A DNA stretch of 5,264 nucleotides from Desulfobulbaceae bacterium. Lineage in GTDB: Bacteria; Desulfobacterota; Desulfobulbia; Desulfobulbales; Desulfocapsaceae. Below are positions 1 to 4,772 of this stretch, piece by piece. Each line of letters begins with the position of its first letter. The stretch's first letter is position 1. The stretch spans positions 1 through 5,264 of the forward strand of contig DOMU01000023.1 of NCBI GenBank assembly GCA_003509305.1, written 5' to 3'. A program made the translations under genes and the position numbers. The notes under the pieces were generated by a model, which saw only the letters and a list, made by a program, of their open reading frames with translations, was not told where the DNA came from and searched no databases.

Positions 1-1
1 C

Positions 2-325
2 GCCGCTGAGGCCGTGCCGGTGCCGCCGGAAACCTGCAATGCGGAGACCAACGCGGCGCCAATGCCAGCCGTCGATGTGGTCGGCAAGTTGACGGCCATG
101 GCCGCCGCTAATCCGCAGAAACTGAATTGGCAGACGTCGATTGTTGACCTGTTGAAGCTCTTGGCGCTCGACAGCGGCCTCGACGCCCGCAAGAAATTGG
201 CCACCGAACTCGGCTGCCCCGCCGACAAGATGGGCGACTCAGCGCAGATGAATATCTGGCTGCACAAAACCGTTTTGGCGAAACTGGCGGCCAACGGCGG
301 CAACATCCCGAAAGAACTGCTGTAA
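2..325 (+). CDS. DUF3597 family protein, 3' part (5' end outside window)
   Basis: The frame is open from base 2 to a TAA stop and gives 107 residues. The GTG at 14 is not a credible start because the frame runs on upstream with the same Ala/Pro-rich composition. The first 25 or so residues form a low-complexity Ala/Pro/Glu linker. The rest is the conserved DUF3597 core: LNWQTSIVDLLKLLALDS, then an Ala/Arg/Lys helix, then MNIWLHKTVLAKLAANGG close to the C-terminus. Family members as I recall them are about 130-150 residues with a short N-terminal segment before the Pro/Ala linker, so roughly 25-40 residues lie outside the window. The function of the family is unknown; the solved fold is small and helical. 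No membrane segment is visible here. The family call rests on recognising the conserved core. Confidence 0.85.
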   Translation, partial: AAEAVPVPPETCNAETNAAPMPAVDVVGKLTAMAAANPQKLNWQTSIVDLLKLLALDSGLDARKKLATELGCPADKMGDSAQMNIWLHKTVLAKLAANGGNIPKELL

Positions 326-328
326 ATT

Positions 329-374
329 CACGATGGCCATGGGGGAGGGATGCTCCATCCTCCCCCATGGCGTG
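329..374 (+). terminator. GC-rich hairpin after the DUF3597 gene, possible terminator
   Basis: The arms GCCATGGGGGAGG (from 336) and CCTCCCCCATGGC (to 371) are perfect 13-bp complements, and GATG/CATC can extend the pairing inward past one bulged G. It starts 4-11 nt after the TAA stop, where a terminator is expected. There is no T-run on either side, so it is not a canonical intrinsic terminator. It may instead act as a 3'-end stabiliser or work with Rho. Confidence 0.5.
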
Positions 375-486
375 AAACAAGGCGTTTCAATGCCCGATAA
401 GAGGGCCGCGGCCCGCATCAAAATCAACAGGCTGCCCGCATAGAAGATTATGTCCACGCGCACCTGAATTGCGACAATTGCTTCTG

Positions 487-515
487 TTCACAAAAACAAC
501 ATGAAATGATATAAC
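487..515 (+). promoter_or_regulatory. Putative sigma70-type promoter for the PPK2 gene
   Basis: TTCACA at 487-492 is followed after exactly 17 nt by TATAAC at 510-515. They match the -35 and -10 consensus at 4 of 6 and 5 of 6 positions. The spacer is AT-rich. Transcription would start near 522 and leave a leader of about 78 nt. This is the best match in the gap, but it rests on motif reading only. Confidence 0.5.
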
Positions 516-587
516 CTGTCTGAAAGCATACCCCATGGTAAACGAACGGCTCGTCGCTTGTAGAGGACGCCGCCCGCCCTAAAAACC

Positions 588-592
588 GGAGG
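588..592 (+). promoter_or_regulatory. Ribosome binding site of the PPK2 gene
   Basis: GGAGG lies 7 nt before the ATG at 600. It supports this start, so the Lys-rich N-terminus is probably really translated. Confidence 0.8.
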
Positions 593-599
593 ACAGGGC

Positions 600-1538
600 A
601 TGGAAAAGAACGACAAAAAGAAACAGGAAGACAGGAAAGGAAAAGAGAAAAAAGAAAAAACGGCCCAAACCGCCGATATCAAACTCTATGAGGGGACAGC
701 CGCGCGTTTTCTGAAAGAAAAAAAGAAGGACGGGAATGTTGCCGTCTGGGTGCCGAAAAAGACCTTGTCCTACGAGCTGGAGTTGAAAAAACTCCAGGTG
801 GAGCTGACGAAGCTCCAGCAGGACATGAAGAAAAAAGGGACCCGTATCCTGGCCATCTTCGAGGGGCGCGACGCCGCTGGCAAAGGTGGTACCATCAGCC
901 GGATTACCGCTTTCCTCAATCCGCGCAATGCCCGTATTGTCGCCTTGACGGCGCCGAGCGACAGAGAAGCGACCCAATGGTATTTCCAGCGCTATGTGCC
1001 GCACTTGCCCGCGGCCGGCGAATTGGTGCTCTTTGACCGCTCCTGGTACAACCGGGCCATGGTTGAGCCGGTCATGGGCTTCTGCACCGAAGAGCAGCAC
1101 AAGCGTTTTCTCGAAGATGTGCCACACTTTGAAGAGATGCTGGTCAAGGATGGCATCCATCTCTTCAAATTTTATTTTTCCGTGTCCAGGAAAGAACAGG
1201 CCCGGCGCTTCGAGGCCCGCAAGACCGATATCCTCAAACAGTACAAACTTTCTCCGGTGGATAATCTGGCCCAGAAATACTGGGATCAGTATACGGTCAA
1301 GAAATTCGAGATGCTGAATGAGTCCAACCGCGCCACGACCCCCTGGACCGTCATCCGCTCCGACAACAAAAAAATGGCCCGGATCAACTGCATTAAATTT
1401 TTGTTATCATGTTTGGATTATGACAAAAAGATCGATGACGAGGAATTGATACCTGATCCGGATATCGTCATTGCCGGCAGCGATGAGATCAAACACATGG
1501 AAAAAAATCTCCTCGATCCAAAGCGTCTGCCCGGCTGA
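600..1538 (+). CDS. ppk2: Polyphosphate kinase 2 (PPK2), class I type
   Basis: This 312-residue cytoplasmic kinase should transfer phosphate between inorganic polyphosphate and nucleoside diphosphates (ADP to ATP, and often GDP to GTP). The P-loop GRDAAGKGG is at residues 89-97, with the catalytic Lys at 95. The Walker B-type segment LVLFDRSWYNRA is at 142-153, and the lid region with ARKTDILKQYKLSP is at 206-219. GRDAAGKGGTI is typical of class I single-domain PPK2, against GMDAAGKDG in class III. Residues 2-20 are an extremely Lys/Glu-rich tail that the family core does not need; a helix that may be coiled (57-80) precedes the P-loop. The ATG has a good SD, GGAGG at 588-592, 7 nt upstream. 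The gene seems to be transcribed alone or with the downstream rubredoxin fusion gene, 90 bp away. The family is certain; the nucleotide preference is inferred from motif class. Confidence 0.95.
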   Translation: MEKNDKKKQEDRKGKEKKEKTAQTADIKLYEGTAARFLKEKKKDGNVAVWVPKKTLSYELELKKLQVELTKLQQDMKKKGTRILAIFEGRDAAGKGGTISRITAFLNPRNARIVALTAPSDREATQWYFQRYVPHLPAAGELVLFDRSWYNRAMVEPVMGFCTEEQHKRFLEDVPHFEEMLVKDGIHLFKFYFSVSRKEQARRFEARKTDILKQYKLSPVDNLAQKYWDQYTVKKFEMLNESNRATTPWTVIRSDNKKMARINCIKFLLSCLDYDKKIDDEELIPDPDIVIAGSDEIKHMEKNLLDPKRLPG

Positions 1539-1545
1539 ACGGACC

Positions 1546-1573
1546 GGGACAAAACAGCGTGGGCGTTTTGCCC
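1546..1573 (+). terminator. Weak hairpin after the PPK2 gene
   Basis: GGG-A-CAAAAC (1546-1555) pairs with GTTTTGCCC (1565-1573), with one bulged A and a 9-nt loop. It begins 8 nt after the PPK2 stop. No T-run follows, so if it terminates transcription it does so poorly. Partial readthrough into the next gene is likely. Confidence 0.3.
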
Positions 1574-1588
1574 TGAGTGCCGTATAAT
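1560..1588 (+). promoter_or_regulatory. Possible promoter for the rubredoxin/DUF2231 gene
   Basis: A perfect -10 hexamer TATAAT stands at 1583-1588, 40 nt before the start codon at 1629. The sequence 17 nt upstream (TGGGCG, 1560-1565) is only a half match to -35, and there is no extended -10 TG. It would need an activator, or it is a chance match. Confidence 0.4.
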
Positions 1589-1628
1589 GGGGCAATCCAT
1601 CCGATGTACCCTATTTGCGAGGTGAACG

Positions 1629-2597
1629 ATGAAAGAGTGGAAATGCGGGATCTGTGAATATATTCACGAAGGGCAAGAGCCGCCCGAAGAATGCCCGGTC
1701 TGCAAAGCGAAAAAAGAGAATTTCTCCGAAGTAAGCAAAGTGGCATCACAATGGCGTTGCACGGTTTGCGGCCACATTCACGAAGGCACGGAACCACCGA
1801 AGGATTGCCCGTTATGTAAAGCGCCACGGGAAAAATTCGAAGCCCTGCCGGGCGCGGCCAGCGAGACAGCAGGCAAACCGGCGGCGCCAACGGTTGAAAA
1901 GGAAGAAGCCGCTCAGACTGTGCCCGCGCCGTCGGAATCGGCCCATTCGATTGTGGCCTCCAGCCCGGGCAAACGCTGGCGCTGCCTGGTGTGCGGCCAT
2001 GTCCATGTCGGTGAGACGCCGCCTGAAAAGTGTCCGGTCTGCAAAGCGCCGACCGCCCAGTTCGTCGAACTCGATGAAAAAGGCACGCCAATACATAAAG
2101 ACGCCGCCGCGATGCCCATGGAAAAACCCGGTATCATCGCCCGTATCCTCCTGGCACTGCATGTGCATCCGGTTCTCGCCCATTTCCCATGCGGCATCAT
2201 CCCGATGGCGGTGCTGTTCATTGCCGGCAGCATATTTCTGCGTTCCGGCACCTCCAATTTTATCAACTATGCTCCTTATCTTGATTACGCCACATTCTGC
2301 AGCCTGATTTTCATTCTGATCCCCTTGCTTTTAGTCTTCGCTTCCGGTTTTCTTGAATGGAAGAAACGCTACCATGGGGTGCGGACGGCACTGTTCGCCT
2401 GCAAAATATTTTGCAGCCTGTTGGCCACTATTTGCTTGGTAGCTTTACTTTTCTGGACCTGGTTTGATGGCAGCCAGGTGATGCTCGATGCCCGCTTCCG
2501 GTTGATTTATCTCATTATCGCGGTTGTTATGCTTTTAGCCGTGATTATAGCTGGGCATCTGGGCGGGCATCTGGTCTTCAAAAAACGCGAACGGTGA
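1629..2597 (+). CDS. Triple rubredoxin-like domain protein fused to a DUF2231-like membrane domain
   Basis: This 322-residue protein has three short rubredoxin-like knuckles, each CxxC-x12-CPxC: Cys 6/9/22/25, 44/47/60/63 and 119/122/135/138. Each should bind one Fe (or Zn), as in the rubredoxin domain of rubrerythrin. Domains 1 and 2 are in tandem; a 44-residue Ala/Pro/Glu linker (about 72-115) precedes domain 3. The C-terminal half has four hydrophobic helices (about 181-204, 221-241, 252-276, 291-316). It carries the HxHPVLAHFP signature (178-187) and GHLGGHLVF near the end, as in DUF2231 membrane proteins. His 180, 185, 310 and 314 fall on the same side of the membrane by predicted topology and could bind haem; this is inference. 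There is no signal peptide, and the positive loop EWKKRYHGVR (243-252) and the KKRER tail fit N-in/C-in topology, placing the rubredoxins in the cytoplasm. The ATG is preceded by GAGGTG (1619-1624). A strong terminator follows. The likely role is electron transfer at the membrane; the partner is unknown. Confidence 0.85.
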   Translation: MKEWKCGICEYIHEGQEPPEECPVCKAKKENFSEVSKVASQWRCTVCGHIHEGTEPPKDCPLCKAPREKFEALPGAASETAGKPAAPTVEKEEAAQTVPAPSESAHSIVASSPGKRWRCLVCGHVHVGETPPEKCPVCKAPTAQFVELDEKGTPIHKDAAAMPMEKPGIIARILLALHVHPVLAHFPCGIIPMAVLFIAGSIFLRSGTSNFINYAPYLDYATFCSLIFILIPLLLVFASGFLEWKKRYHGVRTALFACKIFCSLLATICLVALLFWTWFDGSQVMLDARFRLIYLIIAVVMLLAVIIAGHLGGHLVFKKRER

Positions 2598-2609
2598 AAG
2601 CGGGTAGTC

Positions 2610-2639
2610 TTAACGGTCAGATGATTTGTTGTGTATTCT
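2610..2639 (+). promoter_or_regulatory. Possible dedA promoter overlapping the terminator
   Basis: TTAACG (2610-2615) and TATTCT (2634-2639), 18 nt apart, each match the sigma70 hexamers at 4 of 6 positions. Transcription would begin near 2646, inside the 5' arm of the terminator, so its own RNA could not form the full hairpin. This is the only arrangement I see that gives dedA a close promoter; the motif match is weak. Confidence 0.3.
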
Positions 2640-2641
2640 CT

Positions 2642-2670
2642 GGGGCGGCCTTGATGCCGCCCCATTTTTT
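2642..2670 (+). terminator. Intrinsic terminator of the rubredoxin/DUF2231 gene
   Basis: GGGGCGGC (2642-2649) and GCCGCCCC (2656-2663) form a perfect 8-bp GC stem with loop CTTGAT. An A and six T follow (2664-2670). It lies 44 nt after the TGA of the upstream gene and ends 12 nt before the dedA ATG. It therefore forms most of the dedA leader if transcription reads in from upstream. Confidence 0.92.
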
Positions 2671-2682
2671 GACGGTAGGATT

Positions 2683-3324
2683 ATGGAATTTCTCCAGTTT
2701 GTGATTGATGTTTTTTTGCGTTTGGATGTTCACCTGGCGGATTTGATCCAAACCTACGGCCCGTGGATTTACGCCATCCTCTTCGCCGTCATCTTCTGTG
2801 AAACCGGTTTGGTGGTGACGCCGTTTCTGCCAGGGGATTCTTTGCTCTTCGTCGCCGGTGCCTCGGCGGCGATTGGTAAGATGGATTACCCAATTCTGCT
2901 TGGCGTTCTCGCCAGCGCCGCCCTGCTCGGCGACAGCACCAACTACTGCATTGGCCGTTTCGTCGGCGAAAAGCTGTTCGCCAACCCCGATTCAAAAATC
3001 TTCCGCCGCGACTACCTCGACCGCACCCACGCTTTCTACGAAAAACACGGCGGCAAAACCGTGACGCTGGCCCGCTTCGTGCCGATTGTCCGCACCTTCG
3101 CTCCTTTCGTGGCCGGGGTTGGTGTCATGCCCTACCCGCGTTTTCTTGCCTACAGCGTTTTGGGAACTGTCCTGTGGGTCGGTGGCATCACCACCCTCGG
3201 CTATCTGTTCGGCAACAACCACCTGGTGAAGGACAACCTTTCCGTCGTCCTGATCGCCATTGTCGTTCTGTCGTTTCTGCCAGCGGTTATCGAGTTGTTG
3301 CGCGGCAGGAAAAGCCAAGCCTGA
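2683..3324 (+). CDS. dedA: DedA family inner membrane protein (SNARE-associated/VTT domain)
   Basis: This 213-residue polytopic membrane protein closely resembles E. coli DedA from its first residue. [20 protein letters not shown] aligns with the E. coli N-terminus, which fixes the start at the ATG at 2683. A TTG at 2626 in the same frame would put the terminator inside the gene. Family signatures are [19 protein letters not shown] (38-56, with acidic Glu40 and Asp52), [10 protein letters not shown] (83-92) and [16 protein letters not shown] (130-145, with Arg131 and Arg137). These correspond to the acidic and arginine residues known to be essential in DedA family members. The family supports membrane homeostasis and proton-motive force, and some members carry undecaprenyl phosphate across the membrane; which applies here is unknown. 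The SD is poor: AGGA (2677-2680) only 2 nt from the ATG. surE converges 11 nt downstream. Confidence 0.93.
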   Translation: MEFLQFVIDVFLRLDVHLADLIQTYGPWIYAILFAVIFCETGLVVTPFLPGDSLLFVAGASAAIGKMDYPILLGVLASAALLGDSTNYCIGRFVGEKLFANPDSKIFRRDYLDRTHAFYEKHGGKTVTLARFVPIVRTFAPFVAGVGVMPYPRFLAYSVLGTVLWVGGITTLGYLFGNNHLVKDNLSVVLIAIVVLSFLPAVIELLRGRKSQA

Positions 3325-3332
3325 AATGGCTT
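3312..3332. other. Small inverted repeat at the dedA/surE convergence
   Basis: AAGCCA (3312-3317) and TGGCTT (3327-3332) are complementary with a 9-nt loop, and the dedA stop lies in the loop. It is the only dyad in the 11-nt gap between the convergent genes. It lacks a T-run and is short, so a bidirectional terminator role is doubtful. Confidence 0.25.
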
Positions 3333-3335
3333 GAA

Positions 3336-4091
3336 TCAATCCAGTCCATCCAGACTCCAGTTGCGCCGCAGCGCTTCAAGAGCCAGATGATTGGTCGTGT
3401 CGAGGTGGATCGGCGTCACCGAGACATAACCGTCGGAAACGGCGGCGACGTCGGTATCGCCTTCGCTTTCGACGCGAAAACGTCCGCCACCGATCCAGTA
3501 ACGGGTTTCGCCCCAGGGGTCGCGGACTTCCTTGATCGGGTCTTCCCACAGCCGCCGGCCCTGACGGGTGAGACGAACGCCTTGGTACAGTCCGCCCGCC
3601 GGGAAATTGACGTTGACCAAGGTGTTGTCCGGCAGGCCGCCGCCGAGAATTTTCCCGGCCAGGGCGCGGACAACCGCCGCCGCCCGCTCGTACACCGGTG
3701 TTTCCCCGAACACCGCCATCGATACCGCCATGGCCGGAACCCCATACATGGTTGCCTCAATGGCCGCCGACACGGTGCCGGAATAGGAAATGTCGTCGCC
3801 AATGTTGGCGCCGCGATTGATACCAGAGACCAAGAGCGCTGGCTTTTCGGACAGAATCCGGGCAAGGCCGATGATGACGCAATCGGTTGGGGTACCATCG
3901 ACGGCGAAACGGTCGCCGCCCATATCTTGCAGGCGCAGCGGGCGGCCCATGGTCAGGGCATGGGATACTGCTGAATTGTCACGCTCCGGCGCCACCACGA
4001 CAGCGCGTCCCAGGGGGGCCAGCATCTCGCGCAGAGCGGCGAGACCAGGGGCATGAATGCCGTCATCGTTAGTCAGAAAAATTGTCGGCAT
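3336..4091 (-). CDS. surE: 5'/3'-nucleotidase SurE (survival protein)
   Basis: This 251-residue cytoplasmic, metal-dependent phosphatase removes phosphate from nucleoside 5'- and 3'-monophosphates. The E. coli enzyme also acts on short-chain polyphosphate. The N-terminus FLTNDDGIHAPG holds metal ligands Asp9 and Asp10. APERDNSAVSHALT (34-47) holds Ser40, and SGINRGANIGDDISYSGTVSAA (89-110) holds Asn96. VDGTPTDCV (64-72) and the C-terminal YVSVTPIHLD complete the family pattern, and the length is typical. The Met at 4091 is chosen because the family begins right there; the frame stays open to 4283 over the neighbouring gene, but those residues are unrelated. The SD is weak (GAGTGA, complement of 4096-4101). 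The pcm, nlpD and rpoS genes that often neighbour surE in proteobacteria are absent on either side. It may be cotranscribed with the diiron gene upstream. Confidence 0.96.
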   Translation of the reverse strand: MPTIFLTNDDGIHAPGLAALREMLAPLGRAVVVAPERDNSAVSHALTMGRPLRLQDMGGDRFAVDGTPTDCVIIGLARILSEKPALLVSGINRGANIGDDISYSGTVSAAIEATMYGVPAMAVSMAVFGETPVYERAAAVVRALAGKILGGGLPDNTLVNVNFPAGGLYQGVRLTRQGRRLWEDPIKEVRDPWGETRYWIGGGRFRVESEGDTDVAAVSDGYVSVTPIHLDTTNHLALEALRRNWSLDGLD

Positions 4092-4130
4092 CGGGTCACT
4101 CGTATTCTGAACTACTTTGCTTGCAGGGAA

Positions 4131-4161
4131 CCGGGACGGCCAACGGAAACGGCCATCCCGG
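4131..4161 (-). terminator. Hairpin between the diiron gene and surE
   Basis: An 11-nt arm at 4131-4141 pairs with 4151-4161 around a 9-nt loop. Read on the minus strand all 11 positions pair, one as G-U; read on the plus strand that position is an A-C mismatch. The RNA form therefore favours the minus strand. It starts 18 nt after the stop of the diiron gene. No T-run follows, so it may attenuate rather than fully stop transcription into surE. Confidence 0.5.
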
Positions 4162-4179
4162 AAAAGCGAGGCGGGGAGG

Positions 4180-4635
4180 CTACTTGCCGAATTTTTGCAG
4201 CATCCGGATATGCTTGCGCTCTTCATCGGCGCAGTGACGGACATGAACGCGCTCGGCGTCGGGCACCATGGCTTCCAGCTCAATGAAAAAGATCAGGGTA
4301 TCTTTCTCAAAACGCAGCGCTCCAAGAAGAGGATTGGTGATCATCTCCTGTTCCTGGCTCGGCAAAAACAAAGCGTGCGAATCCAAGAGGCCCTGCACGT
4401 AGTTCAGATATTCCTCGTCGGTGGCGCCGGTGGGCAACTCCAGGCCGCCGATCCGTTTCAGCATCTCGGCAAAAATACTTTCGTGCCGATGCTCCTCTTC
4501 GGCCATGAAGCCGAAGAAGTCCTTGGTCTTCTGGTCGGTGGCTTTTTCCTGCACTTTCCGGTAAAAGGCGTAGCCACGATGTTCGATTTCCATGGCGGCG
4601 GCGACAGCGTCAGCCGCTTTGACAAAACTGGCCAT
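4180..4635 (-). CDS. Rubrerythrin-like diiron (ferritin-like) protein without rubredoxin domain
   Basis: This 151-residue protein is a four-helix ferritin-like domain. Diiron ligands are visible in order: Glu18 in AMEIEHRGYAFY; Glu48 and His51 in EEEHRHESIF; Glu110 in ALRFEKDTLIFF; Glu139 and His142 in CADEERKHIRML. The two ExxH motifs and all expected ligands are present, so the site should be intact. Rubrerythrins use such a site to reduce hydrogen peroxide in anaerobes. The usual C-terminal Cys4 rubredoxin domain is absent, and the protein ends 9 residues after the last ligand. It would therefore need an external electron donor; the triple rubredoxin protein at 1629-2597 is a candidate. 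The start is well supported by AGGAGGG (complement of 4641-4647) 5 nt from the ATG. The gene is followed by surE 88 bp downstream on the same strand. An alternative reading is a generic ferritin-like reductase or oxidase of unknown substrate. Confidence 0.9.
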   Translation of the reverse strand: MASFVKAADAVAAAMEIEHRGYAFYRKVQEKATDQKTKDFFGFMAEEEHRHESIFAEMLKRIGGLELPTGATDEEYLNYVQGLLDSHALFLPSQEQEMITNPLLGALRFEKDTLIFFIELEAMVPDAERVHVRHCADEERKHIRMLQKFGK

Positions 4636-4640
4636 ATCTT

Positions 4641-4647
4641 CCCTCCT
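4641..4647 (-). promoter_or_regulatory. Strong ribosome binding site of the diiron gene
   Basis: AGGAGGG on the minus strand is close to the ideal anti-SD complement and stands 5 nt from the ATG at 4635. It suggests high translation, as expected for a peroxide-defence protein. Confidence 0.8.
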
Positions 4648-4659
4648 CTGGTGAAATGT

Positions 4660-4676
4660 GGCAAAAATAATTTGCC
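4660..4676. promoter_or_regulatory. Perfect dyad in the leader of the diiron gene, possible operator
   Basis: GGCAAA-AATAA-TTTGCC is a perfect 6-bp inverted repeat with a 5-nt AT spacer, 25 nt upstream of the diiron start codon. It would cover the transcription start of the promoter proposed at 4680-4708, the usual place for a repressor. It does not match the Fur or PerR consensus as I know them. No regulator can be named. Confidence 0.4.
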
Positions 4677-4679
4677 GTG

Positions 4680-4708
4680 AATGTACGCACTTTCTTGTCC
4701 TGGCACAA
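4680..4708 (-). promoter_or_regulatory. Possible promoter of the diiron gene
   Basis: On the minus strand TTGTGC (4708-4703) is followed after 17 nt by TACATT (4685-4680). They match -35 at 3 of 6 and -10 at 4 of 6 positions. The predicted start is near 4673. It is modest on motif strength but well placed. Confidence 0.35.
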
Positions 4709-4710
4709 GA
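4693..4710. promoter_or_regulatory. Second perfect dyad in the divergent region
   Basis: TCTTGT-CCTGGC-ACAAGA is a perfect 6-bp inverted repeat with a 6-nt spacer. It overlaps the proposed -35 of the diiron gene and lies 63 nt before the amidohydrolase start. An operator for one or both divergent genes is possible; chance is not excluded. Confidence 0.3.
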
Positions 4711-4772
4711 GATTATTCCCCTGCCGGGCCGGCGCGTGAAGGGAAATGGCGCCTAAGCGCGGAGAAACGATT

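Larger units (their letters stand above)
375..599. other. Intergenic region upstream of the PPK2 gene
   Basis: No convincing gene lies here. It contains a perfect 12-bp palindrome GGGCCGCGGCCC at 403-414, and the octamer GCCCGCAT occurs twice in direct orientation (411-418 and 434-441). The second half is AT-richer and carries the likely PPK2 promoter. The two small repeats may be chance in GC-rich DNA. Confidence 0.5.

Noticed and set aside
403..441. Palindrome GGGCCGCGGCCC and paired GCCCGCAT octamers as a regulatory or repeat element
   Set aside because: They are short, GC-rich and isolated; I see no array, promoter or gene linked to them.
390..443. 17-codon small frame (MPDKRAAARIKINRLPA) in the first intergenic region
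   Set aside because: It has no convincing ribosome binding site and is too short to separate from chance.
579..1160. Minus-strand open frame of 193 codons opposite the PPK2 gene
   Set aside because: It is antisense to a certain gene, and its Phe/Leu-rich C-terminus is the mirror of the Lys-rich tail. No family motif is present.
1692..2055. Near-identical DNA segments around CCGGTCTGCAAAGCG as a DNA repeat element
   Set aside because: They encode the same part of the repeated rubredoxin knuckle (CPVCKA), so they are explained by the protein repeat.
1489..2183. Long minus-strand open frames opposite the rubredoxin domains
   Set aside because: The Cys4 pattern repeated three times on the plus strand proves the coding strand. 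The minus frames are Arg/Pro/Ser-rich shadows.
2626..2682. TTG start adding 19 residues to DedA
   Set aside because: It would translate the intrinsic terminator hairpin, and the E. coli-like N-terminus begins at the ATG at 2683.
3174..3974. Plus-strand open frame of 266 codons opposite surE and overlapping dedA
   Set aside because: It runs antisense through a clear SurE and out of frame through dedA, with no recognisable domain.
4092..4283. 64-residue N-terminal extension of surE
   Set aside because: SurE proteins start right at the FLTNDDG segment. The extension overlaps the diiron gene in another frame and has no family similarity.
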